Origin: Denitrificimonas caeni DSM 24390
GTDB taxonomy: Bacteria > Pseudomonadota > Gammaproteobacteria > Pseudomonadales > Pseudomonadaceae
Length of the DNA: 64,000 nt
Assembly: GCF_000421765.1 (NCBI RefSeq)
Contig: NZ_ATXQ01000002.1
Coordinates: forward strand, 434,001 to 498,000
Direction: 5' to 3'
Below, piece by piece: positions 8,949 through 18,476 of this stretch. Position numbers and translations under genes: made by a program. The notes beneath the pieces are model-generated. The model had not been told where the DNA came from and made no database searches. It saw only the letters and a list, made by a program, of their open reading frames with translations. The first letter of the stretch is position 1; every line of letters begins with the position of its first letter.

Positions 8949-9830
8949 TTAATAGGCTGGTTTTTCAATAACAGTCGTATCAACAGCCGGCTCTTCAGTT
9001 GACTGTAAGGCATCAACTGCGACTGTATCAAACTCAGCTTTAACAGGTTGCTCAATGGACGGTATAGGCGCCTCAGTAGAAACATGCAAGTCGGCAGCTA
9101 AAGGATTACTTTTCAACTCACGCTGCTGCTCTAAAAACTGTTGAGCAATATGTTCTATACGCGTTTCAATACTGGCATCAATACGAGTATCTAACGACTC
9201 AAAACGACAGCCACCGGGTAACAAATCATCGTCTTCAATGATTTTCCAATCTTCTTCGTGACGCTCACGCAAGGCTTTAATTTGTTCAAAATCTTGAGGA
9301 TTGATATAGACACGTACCGCAGCACTACCGACCGGAAGCAATTTTAAAGACTCTCGCACAACTTGTTTAATCTGACTGGAATCTAGTTGTAATTCTCGCT
9401 GAATTACCTGCTCGCTGATACGAGTTACCAAGTCGAGCATAGCAACTTCTAACTGTTGGTCTTGTTGCCCAATCGGATCAAAAAACTGCTGCATAATACT
9501 ATCCAATCCAGCAACCTTAGCACTCAAAACTTCTTGTGCTTCTTGCGCAGCTTTTAATTGACCCGCATGAAAACCGTCTTTTTCTCCAGCGCTAAAACCT
9601 TCATTCCAAGCATCCTGACGCACAGCTTCTACGTCTTCGAGGGTTAAGGGTTGGACATCCTCGATTGTGACGTCCTCTACCTGCACTACAGCCTCATCGA
9701 CAACGTCAGGCTCCGCCGTGAGCGGCTCTTCTTTGTGTGAAGGGTCATCAAAGCTGGGTAAATCCCAGACATTGAGGACATCGCCTGCTTGCACACGAAT
9801 CAGCTCACTGCTTGTTTTTTTATCTGGCAT
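8949..9830 (-). CDS. fliH: Flagellar assembly protein FliH
   Basis: A 293-residue protein located between fliG and fliI. The middle holds a helical GxxxG-like segment (AWNEGFSAGEKDGFHAGQLKA) and the C-terminal half contains the FliH/YscL domain (VTRISEQVIQRELQLD, VRVYINPQDFEQI, LPGGCRFES). FliH binds and restrains the FliI ATPase. The acidic N-terminal third and the last 50 residues, rich in Glu, Ala, Val and Thr, are low-complexity and make it longer than E. coli FliH (about 235). Confidence 0.92.
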   Translation of the reverse strand: MPDKKTSSELIRVQAGDVLNVWDLPSFDDPSHKEEPLTAEPDVVDEAVVQVEDVTIEDVQPLTLEDVEAVRQDAWNEGFSAGEKDGFHAGQLKAAQEAQEVLSAKVAGLDSIMQQFFDPIGQQDQQLEVAMLDLVTRISEQVIQRELQLDSSQIKQVVRESLKLLPVGSAAVRVYINPQDFEQIKALRERHEEDWKIIEDDDLLPGGCRFESLDTRIDASIETRIEHIAQQFLEQQRELKSNPLAADLHVSTEAPIPSIEQPVKAEFDTVAVDALQSTEEPAVDTTVIEKPAY

Positions 9831-9832
9831 AT

Positions 9833-10849
9833 TTACACCATTTCTTCGCCACCCTTACCACCCAGTACAATTTCGCCAGCTTCCGCCATACGTCGGGCAA
9901 TGGTAAGGATTTCTTTTTGCGCAGATTCAACTTCGCTGATACGCACTGGACCCTTAGCCTCAAGGTCATCACGCAACAATTCAGAAGCCCGTTTGGACAT
10001 ATTCTTAAAGATTTTTTCTTTAATGGCTTCATCTGCACCCTTGAGCGCCAAGACCAGTACATCAGAAGATACTTCACGCATCAATGATTGAATACCACGA
10101 TCATCGACATCCGCTAAATTATCAAAGACGAACATTAAGTCTTCAATTTTTCCAGACAAATCTTGGTCAAGCTCACGAATTGCATCCAGTAGCGGCCCTT
10201 CAATAGAACTGTCTAAGAAGTTCATGATATCCGCTGCACGCTTGACCCCGCCCATAGTCGTGCGCGAGGTATTAGAATTACCAGAAAACTGCTTTTCAAG
10301 AATGGTGTTCAACTCTTTCAGTGCAGCCGGCTGAATCGTATTCAGCGAAGACACCCGCAAAACGATATCTAAGCGCACTTTATGATCAAAATGACCCAGC
10401 ACTTCTCCGGCTTGATCAGGATCCAAATAAGCCACGACAATGGCCTGAATTTGCGGATGCTCATAGCGAATTACATCCGCTACAGCACGCGGCTCCATCC
10501 ACTTTAAACTGTCTAAACCGCTGGTATTGCCACCCAGTAAAATCCGGTCAATCAGACTGCCCGCTTTATCTTCACCGAGCGCCTGGGTCAACATTTTGCG
10601 AATATAGCCGTCAGCACCTACACCTAGACCCGTTTGATCGCTGACCACTTCAACAAATTCACTCATCACCTGTTCAACTTGCTCACGATGCACGTTACGC
10701 ATTTGCGCCATCGCCGAGCCAACCCGCTGCACTTCTTTGGGGCCCATGTGCTGCAGCACTTGTGCAGCATCGGTCTCACCGAGCGACAACAGCAGAATTG
10801 CAGCTTTATCGATTTTATTTAGTTTAGTGCTCATACGATTATCACTCAT
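9833..10849 (-). CDS. fliG: Flagellar motor switch protein FliG
   Basis: A 338-residue switch-complex protein. N-terminal KAAILLLSLGETDAAQVL, the central EHPQIQAIVVAYLDPDQAGEVL (with the EHPQ motif) and the C-terminal charged torque helix region LKGADEAIKEKIFKNMSKR with LLRDDLEAKGP are all present. FliG sits on the FliF ring and touches the stator. The start MSDNR overlaps the last eight bases of fliF, which suggests translational coupling. Confidence 0.96.
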   Translation of the reverse strand: MSDNRMSTKLNKIDKAAILLLSLGETDAAQVLQHMGPKEVQRVGSAMAQMRNVHREQVEQVMSEFVEVVSDQTGLGVGADGYIRKMLTQALGEDKAGSLIDRILLGGNTSGLDSLKWMEPRAVADVIRYEHPQIQAIVVAYLDPDQAGEVLGHFDHKVRLDIVLRVSSLNTIQPAALKELNTILEKQFSGNSNTSRTTMGGVKRAADIMNFLDSSIEGPLLDAIRELDQDLSGKIEDLMFVFDNLADVDDRGIQSLMREVSSDVLVLALKGADEAIKEKIFKNMSKRASELLRDDLEAKGPVRISEVESAQKEILTIARRMAEAGEIVLGGKGGEEMV

Positions 10850-12629
10850 CAGCGTTAATCCAATCTCTCACAACCTGTGCAACACGACCTGGATCTTCAG
10901 CAACTAGACTTTTAATAGCATTAAGCTGGGCATCGTAACCTTCACTAGGGCTCGGTAATAGAATGCTTTGCGGCCCACCTAGACTAACGCGATCATCTGC
11001 TAAGCCTGAGCCGAGCTCATCCATGTCACCCAGTTCAGCATCACCTAAGCGATCTCGCGCAGTCAGCTCTTTGGACTTCCCGCCACCGACGACATTACGC
11101 AGTAAAGGACGCAGCACTCCAAACACCAAGACCAAGATAAACAACACACCAAGCACTTGTTTAACAATATCCCAGAACCAAGGCTGTGTATAAAATGGAA
11201 TTTCAACAATTTCTTCCGTTAGCAAAGGCGCAAAGGGCGCATTGATTACGCTAACACTGTCACCACGACTGGCATTAAAGCCGACAGAGTCTTGAACTAA
11301 ACGCGTAAAACGCGCGATGTCTTGATCAGTCCAAGGTATGCGCGTCACGGCTCCGGTTTCGGGGTTAATAATGACTTGATCATCAACCACCACGGCTACC
11401 GATAAACGTTGTAAGCGGCCTTGGTCTTGCTTGGTATAACTGATAGAACGATCCAACTCAAAATTGCGCGTTGATTGCTCACGCTTATCGCTAGGATAAG
11501 GCGCGAGCATTGCCTGCCCTGTTTTCGGATCAATAATTTGTTCGCCATTGGCATCCAATAGCGGTTGACCTGCAGCCACAGGCCCGCCTGCTGCTTGAGC
11601 ACCACCTGCAACCTCTGGAGCTGTTGTCGCACCTGGCGGTTGATTGCTTAAAGCGCCCGGCACACCTTGTGGCCCACTGCTGACTTGACGCTGCTCTGTC
11701 ACCGACTGCTCACTGCGCAGTGCTGGCTGATCGGGATTAAAAGTTTCTGAAGTCGATTCGATAGCACTGAAATCGACGTCTGCTGACACTTCGGCTTTAT
11801 AGCGATCAGCACCTAAAATGGGTTGTAAAATATTATGGACGCGCTGGGTAAACAAACCTTCGAGACGACGTGAGTAGTCAAATTGCTTACCAGCACGGGT
11901 CATCTCTGACAGCTCTTGCTGGTCAGACAGTAAATTGCCCTTCTGGTCGACAACCGTGACTTGAGTCTTATTGAGCTCAGGCACACTGGTTGCGACTAAG
12001 TTAATAATGGCCATCACTTGGCTAGGCTCAAGATTACGCCCAGGGTACAACTCAACCAAGACTGAGGCGCTCGGTTTACGCTCATCACGCACAAACACTG
12101 AGCTTTTTGGAATAGCCAAATGCACGCGAGCAGCTTTTACGTTACTTAAGCTCGACACGGTACGCCCTAACTCACCCTCTAAACCACGACGGTAACGCGT
12201 GGCTTCCATAAACTGACTTGTGCCTAAGCCTTGATCTTTATCGAGGATTTCAAAGCCAATATTGTTATCTGTAGGCGTCACACCAGCGGTGGCTAGCTTT
12301 AATCGAGCATTGGCCAAATCAGAAGCCTTGACCAATAAAGCGCCCGAGTTTGGTTCCATGCGATATGCGATACCGGCGGTACCTAGCGTTTCAACAACTT
12401 GATTTGCATCTAAACCAGCTAAGCTGCCATACAGTGGACGGTAGTCAGGCTCTTGCGACCACAATACGACCGCAAAGCCAATCGCCACACTGGCCGCTAA
12501 TCCTACTAATAAAGCGACCTGACGCAATGCTGGCATTTGCGCCAGATTATCAAGAAATGCGAGTCCAGCAAAAGCTTGTCTTGCTGGCTGCTCAGTGATT
12601 TGCGGTGTATTTGCCGTTGCGTCAACCAT
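10842..12629 (-). CDS. fliF: Flagellar MS-ring protein FliF
   Basis: A 595-residue inner-membrane protein that forms the MS ring. One membrane segment lies near residues 37-58 (LRQVALLVGLAASVAIGFAV) and another near 490-512 (KQVLGVLFILVLVFGVL). The periplasmic part contains the ring-building motifs YRPLYGSLAGLDANQVVETL and ARVHLAIPKSSVFVRDE. A Gly/Ala/Pro/Gln-rich insert near residues 310-350 is variable in the family. The C-terminal tail ending VVRDWINADE binds FliG. It is followed by fliG with an eight-base overlap. Confidence 0.96.
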   Translation of the reverse strand: MVDATANTPQITEQPARQAFAGLAFLDNLAQMPALRQVALLVGLAASVAIGFAVVLWSQEPDYRPLYGSLAGLDANQVVETLGTAGIAYRMEPNSGALLVKASDLANARLKLATAGVTPTDNNIGFEILDKDQGLGTSQFMEATRYRRGLEGELGRTVSSLSNVKAARVHLAIPKSSVFVRDERKPSASVLVELYPGRNLEPSQVMAIINLVATSVPELNKTQVTVVDQKGNLLSDQQELSEMTRAGKQFDYSRRLEGLFTQRVHNILQPILGADRYKAEVSADVDFSAIESTSETFNPDQPALRSEQSVTEQRQVSSGPQGVPGALSNQPPGATTAPEVAGGAQAAGGPVAAGQPLLDANGEQIIDPKTGQAMLAPYPSDKREQSTRNFELDRSISYTKQDQGRLQRLSVAVVVDDQVIINPETGAVTRIPWTDQDIARFTRLVQDSVGFNASRGDSVSVINAPFAPLLTEEIVEIPFYTQPWFWDIVKQVLGVLFILVLVFGVLRPLLRNVVGGGKSKELTARDRLGDAELGDMDELGSGLADDRVSLGGPQSILLPSPSEGYDAQLNAIKSLVAEDPGRVAQVVRDWINADE

Positions 12630-12641
12630 GATTTATTGCCC

Positions 12642-12977
12642 CTAAACTGGCATCTGCATAATATCTTGATAAGCCTGAACCAGCTTATTACGAACCTGGG
12701 TCATTGCTTGAAATGAAACGCTCGCTTTTTGTGACGCGATCATAACATCAGTTAAATCGACGCCACTCTGCCCTATTTCAAAAGCATTAGCGAGCTGGTT
12801 TGATGCTTGCTGCGTCTCATTGACCTTACTTACTGCTTGACCCAACATATCGGCGAAACTAGGGCTTCCCACTGCTGGCGTTTCCGTCACTGCAGCAGGC
12901 TTAGTGCGAGCCATTGCATCAGCTTGCATAGCTCGCATTTCTAACATCAACCGATTAAATTCTATACCTTGGCTCAT
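12642..12977 (-). CDS. fliE: Flagellar hook-basal body protein FliE
   Basis: A 111-residue protein whose C-terminal half is typical of Fli[39 protein letters not shown]. FliE connects the MS ring to the rod. It is the first gene of the fliEFGHIJ operon and has a strong ribosome site (GGGGGAT before AGAAAATG). A sigma-54 promoter stands 50-70 bases upstream. Confidence 0.95.
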   Translation of the reverse strand: MSQGIEFNRLMLEMRAMQADAMARTKPAAVTETPAVGSPSFADMLGQAVSKVNETQQASNQLANAFEIGQSGVDLTDVMIASQKASVSFQAMTQVRNKLVQAYQDIMQMPV

Positions 12978-13028
12978 TTTCTATCCCCCATCGCTTATTT
13001 GACGCTTTGCGATACTTACTGGGATAAA

Positions 13029-13044
13029 AGCAATTATCAGGCCA
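13029..13044 (-). promoter_or_regulatory. Sigma-54 (RpoN) promoter of the fliE operon
   Basis: On the minus strand the sequence TGGCCTGATAATTGCT has the GG and GC doublets exactly ten bases apart, as required for a -24/-12 promoter (consensus TGGCACN5TTGCW). It lies 52 bases before the fliE start. In Pseudomonas the fliE operon is driven by RpoN with FleQ/FleR, so the position fits known biology. Only the element itself is seen here; the activator site was not located. Confidence 0.8.
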
Positions 13045-13057
13045 ACTTATAGAATCT

Positions 13058-13837
13058 TTAAGTGCGCATACCGCGTCCTGAGATCAATAAGCGCACGCAC
13101 ACCACATATAAAATCAATGTAGTCAGCAGCATCAAGCCAATGGCTACGCTGATATCGATATCTGAAACACCGAGAATACCGTAACGGAAGGCGTTAACCA
13201 TGTGTAAAATCGGATTCGCCAAGGAAATGGTTTTCCAAAACGGACCGAGCATATCAATCGAATAGAACACACCACCCAGATAGGTTAATGGCGTCAGCAC
13301 AAAGGATGGAATAATCGAGATATCATCAAAGTTACGGGCAAACACCGCATTAAGGAAGCCGCCCAGAGCAAACACCGCAGAAGTACAGACAATCACCACC
13401 ATCGTGATGGTTAAATTGTGCACCTGCAGATCAGTAAAAAACAACGACAACAGGGTAACAATCACTGCCACACCGAGACCACGCAAAATCCCACCCATCA
13501 CAAAACCAATTAAAATGGTATGCGGTGACACCGGTGACACCATCAACTCTTCAATCGAATGCTGAAACTTGGCACTAAAGAAACTCGACACCACGTTACT
13601 GTAAGAGTTGGTAATCACCGACATCATGATCAAACCAGGAACAATGTACTGCATGTACGTAAAGCCATGCATGTCGCCAATTTGGCTGCCGATTAAATTG
13701 CCGAAAATCACAAAATACAGCACCATCGTGATCGCTGGTGGTAGCAAGGTCTGCGGCCAAATTCTTAAAAAACGACGGGCTTCACGATAGACGATGGTTT
13801 GCAGGGCAACCAAGTTGGATTTCAGTTCTGTACTCAT
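13058..13837 (-). CDS. yadH: ABC-2 type exporter, permease subunit (YadH-like)
   Basis: A 259-residue inner-membrane protein with six predicted helices and the ABC-2 signature near the end of the domain (PLTYLGGVFYSIDMLGPFWKTISLANPILHM in overlapping parts, with NAFRYGILG). It pairs with the ATPase gene immediately upstream, sharing a four-base ATGA overlap, so they form one exporter. The family (YadGH) has no firmly known substrate. Confidence 0.9.
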   Translation of the reverse strand: MSTELKSNLVALQTIVYREARRFLRIWPQTLLPPAITMVLYFVIFGNLIGSQIGDMHGFTYMQYIVPGLIMMSVITNSYSNVVSSFFSAKFQHSIEELMVSPVSPHTILIGFVMGGILRGLGVAVIVTLLSLFFTDLQVHNLTITMVVIVCTSAVFALGGFLNAVFARNFDDISIIPSFVLTPLTYLGGVFYSIDMLGPFWKTISLANPILHMVNAFRYGILGVSDIDISVAIGLMLLTTLILYVVCVRLLISGRGMRT

Positions 13838-14766
13838 GCCTGATCACCTGACAAATTTTTCTCTACCAATGACACAAAAAGCTCCTCCAGTCGGTTACTT
13901 TTATTGCGCAAACTCAGCACTTCAATACCTTGTGCCGACAGTTGGGTAAATAAATCGGTTAAACCGCGATGCTTTTCCACCTGTACTTGCAAGGTGCACT
14001 CATCGAGCAACTGCGCAGGATAACCCTCCAACTCTGGCACCACGCTTTGTGTCTCTTTTAAATCCAGCAAAAACGTCTCTTTCGACAACTGCCCCAACAA
14101 AGCTCGCATACTGGTATTTTCGACAATACAGCCGTGGTCAATAATGGCGATATTGCGGCACAACTGCTCGGCTTCTTCCAGATAATGCGTGGTGAGAATA
14201 ATCGTCGTGCCCTGCTCGTTGAGCTCGGTTAAGTACTCCCACATCGAGCGACGCAGCTCAATATCAACACCAGCGGTTGGCTCATCGAGAATCAACAAAC
14301 GCGGCCGATGCATCAAGGCACGAGCAATCATCAAGCGACGCTTCATCCCACCAGAGAGCATCCGCGAAGCAACATCACGCTTATCCCATAAGCCCAATTG
14401 CTTGAGCAGCTCTTCAGCACGCACGCGTGCATCTTTAAGCTTGATGCCGTAATAGCCCGCCTGGGTGGTTAAGATATTTTGCGCGGTTTCAAACTGATTG
14501 AAATTAAACTCTTGTGGCACCAAACCAATGCAGCGCTTTAACGCCAAAGGATCAGTATCCAAATCATGGCCAAACACCTGCACGCGGCCACTGCTTTTAG
14601 TGACTAAGGTAGAGAGAATACCAATAGTTGTGGATTTGCCTGCGCCATTAGGGCCTAGCAAAGCGAAGAAATCGCCTTCAGCGACCTCCAAATCAACACC
14701 TTTAAGGGCTTCAAAGCCATTGGCATAGCTTTTTCGTAACTGCTTAATTGATAACGCCAAAGTCAT
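13834..14766 (-). CDS. yadG: ABC-2 type exporter, ATP-binding subunit (YadG-like)
   Basis: A 310-residue ABC ATPase. Walker A is GPNGAGKST, the signature is LSGGMKRRLMIARAL and Walker B is RLLILDEPTAGVD, with the switch His in LTTHYLEEAE. A C-terminal extension of about 90 residues follows the ATPase fold, as in YadG. The ATG at 14766 is preferred; a GTG four codons upstream gives the longer frame, and neither has a clear ribosome site. Its stop overlaps the permease start. Confidence 0.92.
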   Translation of the reverse strand: MTLALSIKQLRKSYANGFEALKGVDLEVAEGDFFALLGPNGAGKSTTIGILSTLVTKSSGRVQVFGHDLDTDPLALKRCIGLVPQEFNFNQFETAQNILTTQAGYYGIKLKDARVRAEELLKQLGLWDKRDVASRMLSGGMKRRLMIARALMHRPRLLILDEPTAGVDIELRRSMWEYLTELNEQGTTIILTTHYLEEAEQLCRNIAIIDHGCIVENTSMRALLGQLSKETFLLDLKETQSVVPELEGYPAQLLDECTLQVQVEKHRGLTDLFTQLSAQGIEVLSLRNKSNRLEELFVSLVEKNLSGDQA

Positions 14767-14852
14767 AATAATTTGCACACAATCATAAGATTTGATCTAT
14801 AGAAATGGGGGCTGCATCGCCATTTTGCAAGAGACGCTGAACCAGAGAGCCT

Positions 14853-15410
14853 TTACAGCGTGCCTAACGGATAAAACTCACCCTTACTGCATACGCCCAA
14901 CACCTTTTGCCCATCCACAATACGCTCCTGCGCAGAGTTCACCAGCAAATAAAAGTCACTGCGCTGTAGCAAAATCGCGAGATTGTTGCCAATTGACACA
15001 TACGGTGATGGTTCTTGAGTATCAGGATCTGTTTCAACATGCAAAGGATGCTCGGCGCTAATGTGCACGGTATCGCCAAGATTGGTGGTTACATACAGCA
15101 CTTGCTGACCGTCTTCGTCTTGCGCTTTCACTTCGATCGAAACAAAGGGTGCGTCTTCAACCTCAATCGTCAGTTTTTCTACCGGTGTAACCAGAAAGTA
15201 CTGATCACCTTCACGGCGGAGTAATCGCGAGAAGAGTTGCACTAGTGCAGAGCGCTCAATCAGACCGCCTTGATGATACCAGCGCCCATCACGGGCAATG
15301 CGCATCTCGCTATCGCCGAACTGCGTAGGATTCCAATCAGCGCTATAGGATAAACGCTCGGCTGTGCTGGCTAAGCGTTGCAGTACATCGTCATTTTCAA
15401 TAGTTAGCAT
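14853..15410 (-). CDS. DUF1285 domain protein
   Basis: A 185-residue soluble protein of the DUF1285 family, conserved in Pseudomonas. Recognisable parts are MRIARDGRWYHQGGLIERSALVQLFSRLLRREGDQYFLVTPVEK (in overlapping segments), and IGNNLAILLQRSDFYLLVN near the C-terminus. No signal peptide or catalytic motif is visible. The function is unknown. It ends 14 bases after the start region of the DUF4823 gene operon partner and may be transcribed with it. Confidence 0.82.
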   Translation of the reverse strand: MLTIENDDVLQRLASTAERLSYSADWNPTQFGDSEMRIARDGRWYHQGGLIERSALVQLFSRLLRREGDQYFLVTPVEKLTIEVEDAPFVSIEVKAQDEDGQQVLYVTTNLGDTVHISAEHPLHVETDPDTQEPSPYVSIGNNLAILLQRSDFYLLVNSAQERIVDGQKVLGVCSKGEFYPLGTL

Positions 15411-15424
15411 ACGTCAGGCCATAC

Positions 15425-16030
15425 TTAAGGGGTCAAGCCCAATAAACGTCTTGCATATTCACGCAATGGCGGACGCAATAAGTTCTCGGGTTTGGTGTTA
15501 TAGAAGGTTAGAAAGCCACCTCGATGCCGAATATTGGCAGTGTCTACTAAATAACCACTACCAACCTCAACCAGCATCAACTGCAGCGCGCCACGATCAA
15601 CACCTAAGCGCGCACCGCTATCTTTTCGCCCTTTAAACTCATCCCAGTTACCAATTCGGTCGTTACCTTGGGCAAAGCGCACATAGAGCAAGTAATGCGC
15701 ACCATCACTACGCGCGACCTGCATGGCCTCATCAAAGCCCTGCGGCACGCTCGCTTGGCGCAGTCGTGGAAAGTACTCTACAAAAGCGTTAAAAGTCTCT
15801 TCAGCCACCACATTAGGCTTTGCCGAAGGGTGTCCGAGCGGAATAAAGAGCCCCTGACTAATATAAATGTATGAATCAGCTTGCAAGCGCCAATTATTGG
15901 CACGCTTGATTTCACTATGATTCAGTAGGCCTGCATCACGTAAATGATAAGTGGCGCCATCAGTTAAATCACCAACAGTCATACAAGATGCCAAAATAGC
16001 AGTCAGAAAGATCAGGAATACTTGGCGCAT
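15425..16030 (-). CDS. DUF4823 lipoprotein
   Basis: A 201-residue protein with a short signal peptide and lipobox (ILASC, C16), then a conserved DUF4823-type body (DGATYHLRDAGLL, DGAHYLLYVRFAQGNDRIGNW, DRGALQLMLVEVGSGYLVDT). The family is restricted mainly to Pseudomonas relatives, and has no known function. It is probably anchored in the outer or inner membrane facing the periplasm. The DUF1285 gene follows 14 bases downstream. Confidence 0.82.
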   Translation of the reverse strand: MRQVFLIFLTAILASCMTVGDLTDGATYHLRDAGLLNHSEIKRANNWRLQADSYIYISQGLFIPLGHPSAKPNVVAEETFNAFVEYFPRLRQASVPQGFDEAMQVARSDGAHYLLYVRFAQGNDRIGNWDEFKGRKDSGARLGVDRGALQLMLVEVGSGYLVDTANIRHRGGFLTFYNTKPENLLRPPLREYARRLLGLTP

Positions 16031-16110
16031 ATAATTTCAGCCTCGAGCGTCAAAAAAATAGTCTTAGCTATTTACTAGCAGGTTCTGCGCCAATCGATAG
16101 TTTTAAATAC

Positions 16111-17004
16111 TTATAATCCGCGCTGCCACTCTTGACGCAATGCCATGGTTTCAGGGTGCTCAATTGCCTGTTGCAACTGCGCTAAGAAACGTTGTTTATC
16201 GGTGCCCAAGGTGCCTTTCAGTGGTAAATAGTTAGAAGCATGATCACTACGAAACACCGTATCCTTGAGTTCTAACTGACTGATTAAGCGCTGCAACTCC
16301 ACAAACAATGCGTGCTGGTCCAAGGGCTCAAACTCAGGAAAACGCTGCTTAAAGCGCGCATCACCCAGTGGAAAGCTGACAACCAAGGTCGAGAGATATT
16401 CAGGTTGCGTGGCATTCATTAAAGCTGCTGACTGGTCAGCATGTTGCGCACTTAAACTGCGCCCGCCTAAACCATTAAGAATCATCACTGAACGCGCAAT
16501 CCCTGCCTCACCCAGCTTAGTTAAGGCACTTAAGGTTGATGCAAAAGTCTCACCCTTGTTGACCTTTTCTAGCACTTCATCGTCGCCGGACTCAGCCCCG
16601 ACATACACCATTTTTAAGCCAGCATCGGCCAACTCTTGTAACTCGCTAACTGATTTATTTTTTAGGTTGCTGGGCAAGCAATAACTAGAGACGCGTTGCA
16701 CAGTCGGCAGATTTTCGCGAATGGCTTGTAAGACAGTCAAAAGACGTCGCGTTGACAGCGCCAAGGCATCGCCATCAGCGAGGAACACACGCTGTACAAT
16801 CATCTGCTCAGAAACACGTTGAATCTCGCTCAGCACCTGTTTTTCATCACGCACGGAAAATTTCTTCTGCGGTGCGGTATACATTTCGCAAAAAGTACAC
16901 TTATTCCAAGAGCAACCATTGGTCAGCGGCAAAATCAGCGAATGCGCTTCGCTAGGTGGGCGAAATACCGGTTCAATGTAATCAATAGGCCACGTCTGTG
17001 TCAT
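16111..17004 (-). CDS. Radical SAM protein of unknown reaction
   Basis: A 297-residue radical SAM enzyme. The cluster motif reads CSWNKCTFC (about residues 31-39), so the first two Cys are four residues apart instead of the usual three. The following EMY, FLADGDALAL, VYVGAESGDDEVLEKVNKG and SVMILNGLGGRS segments match the radical SAM barrel with the glycine-rich SAM contacts. The substrate is not known. It precedes, on the same strand, nothing obviously linked; the TetR regulator lies immediately upstream, 12 bases before its start. Confidence 0.83.
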   Translation of the reverse strand: MTQTWPIDYIEPVFRPPSEAHSLILPLTNGCSWNKCTFCEMYTAPQKKFSVRDEKQVLSEIQRVSEQMIVQRVFLADGDALALSTRRLLTVLQAIRENLPTVQRVSSYCLPSNLKNKSVSELQELADAGLKMVYVGAESGDDEVLEKVNKGETFASTLSALTKLGEAGIARSVMILNGLGGRSLSAQHADQSAALMNATQPEYLSTLVVSFPLGDARFKQRFPEFEPLDQHALFVELQRLISQLELKDTVFRSDHASNYLPLKGTLGTDKQRFLAQLQQAIEHPETMALRQEWQRGL

Positions 17005-17016
17005 TTAACTCAACCT

Positions 17017-17673
17017 CTAAAGACCATCATCAGCAAGTATCTTTGGTGTTTCATCACGCTTGGTGCGCTTGTTGCCCATACGTACACCAATATCCATAAG
17101 GAACTGGAAAAAGCCTTCTTGGTCTTCTAAAACATTGCTCCAGAAAGGCGAATGATACAAAGCCACTGCGCCGTGCACCAACGCCCAAGCGGCGCAGTAA
17201 TGGAAATAAGGCGGCACATCTTCCAACTTGCCCTCATCAATGCGGCCTTCAATTAGACGCGTTAAACGCTCAAAGTTAGAGGCGCGAATGGTGTGCAGCT
17301 GCTCAACCATTTCTGGCACTTGATGGCCTTTCAGTACTTTTTCTTCAAGCCGATCAAATAAGCGATAACGCTGCGGATCGCGCATCCGGAAGGCGAAGTA
17401 AGCACGTGACAATGCTTCTTTATCACTGGCAACACTTTCTGAGTGAAACAACTCATTCAACTCTCGCTCATAATCGAGCATTAAGCGTAAATAAATCTCA
17501 GCTTTTGACTTGAAGTGTTTATAAATGGTGCCCTTACCGATACCGACCGCATCTGCAATCATTTCCACCGTGACAGAGTCTTCGCCCTGTTCAAGAAATA
17601 ACGTAAGGGAGGTATCAAGGATTTCTTGCTCGCGACGACGAAATTCGCGCACTTTTCGTGACTCTTTTTGCAT
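17017..17673 (-). CDS. TetR/AcrR-family transcriptional regulator
   Basis: A 218-residue regulator with an N-terminal TetR helix-turn-helix at about residues 30-60 (SVTVEMIADAVGIGKGTIYKHFKSK in overlap). The C-terminal ligand-binding half contains FRMRDPQRYRLFDRLEEKV and a Trp/Tyr-rich helix (FHYCAAWALVHGAVALY). The ligand is unknown. It lies 12 bases upstream of the radical SAM gene on the same strand, so the two are probably one operon and the regulator may control that gene. Confidence 0.9.
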   Translation of the reverse strand: MQKESRKVREFRRREQEILDTSLTLFLEQGEDSVTVEMIADAVGIGKGTIYKHFKSKAEIYLRLMLDYERELNELFHSESVASDKEALSRAYFAFRMRDPQRYRLFDRLEEKVLKGHQVPEMVEQLHTIRASNFERLTRLIEGRIDEGKLEDVPPYFHYCAAWALVHGAVALYHSPFWSNVLEDQEGFFQFLMDIGVRMGNKRTKRDETPKILADDGL

Positions 17674-17813
17674 ATCAGGACTGTCTGGTCAAAAAATGAA
17701 GAGTCTATTATGAACGCATTCGTAGAAATTGCACGAAACAAGTGAAATTTCTAAAGTGACGTAATACACAAGAACAGTCAGATCTTGCGCAAGGACCTTA
17801 AACGAGGCGATAT

Positions 17814-18464
17814 TTAGCCAAGTCGCGCCATCATTTTTGCTTCATCAGCCAATAGACTCTGCAACGACTCTCTTTGCAAGATGCGCTGTTTGTGTGCAGC
17901 CAGTTTAGGCCAGCGCGCTGCATCAAGATCTTCATGACCGTAAGAAAAATTGACCCACTGAGTGACGATTGCAAGATCAGCTAAAGTAAACCGCTGCGCA
18001 ACAAAGTAATCCTTCTCAGCCAACTGCTGTTCTAAATAATCAAAATGAGGGACTAATTTAGCCAAAGCTTTTTGTACGGCGACTTCATCGCAGGGCAAGC
18101 CCATGCTTTTAGCTAGAGTGCGGTTAAAAAACACAGTGAAAGTTGCTAACGGAGCCACTTCATAATCTGCATACTTTTCTAACCAACGAATCTGCGCTAC
18201 TTCTTCAGCATTGTTGCCACATAAGGAGTCAGTTGCAGGATATTTTTGCTCTAAATAACTGCAAATCACAGATGAATCGCAAACATCAAACTCACCGTCG
18301 CGCAAAGCAGGAATACGACCCAGTGGATTAATCTGAAAATACCAGTCTGGCTGGTTTCGTGGAAGAATTAATTCAAGAGTGTAAGTAAGCTCTTTTTCCA
18401 GCAAACACGCTCTAACTTTACGCACAAAAGGCGACAATGAAGCGCCATATACTATCAAACTCAT
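17814..18464 (-). CDS. Glutathione S-transferase family protein
   Basis: A 216-residue protein of the GST fold. The N-terminal thioredoxin-like domain carries GASLSPFVRKVRACLLEK with Ser as likely catalytic residue, then NPLGRIPALRDG and the glutathione-contact motif CDSSVICSYLEQKYP. The C-terminal helical domain has the capping box FTLADLAI. Substrate is unknown. The downstream neighbour is the TetR gene, separated by about 140 bases. Confidence 0.9.
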   Translation of the reverse strand: MSLIVYGASLSPFVRKVRACLLEKELTYTLELILPRNQPDWYFQINPLGRIPALRDGEFDVCDSSVICSYLEQKYPATDSLCGNNAEEVAQIRWLEKYADYEVAPLATFTVFFNRTLAKSMGLPCDEVAVQKALAKLVPHFDYLEQQLAEKDYFVAQRFTLADLAIVTQWVNFSYGHEDLDAARWPKLAAHKQRILQRESLQSLLADEAKMMARLG

Positions 18465-18476
18465 AACAACCTCTGC

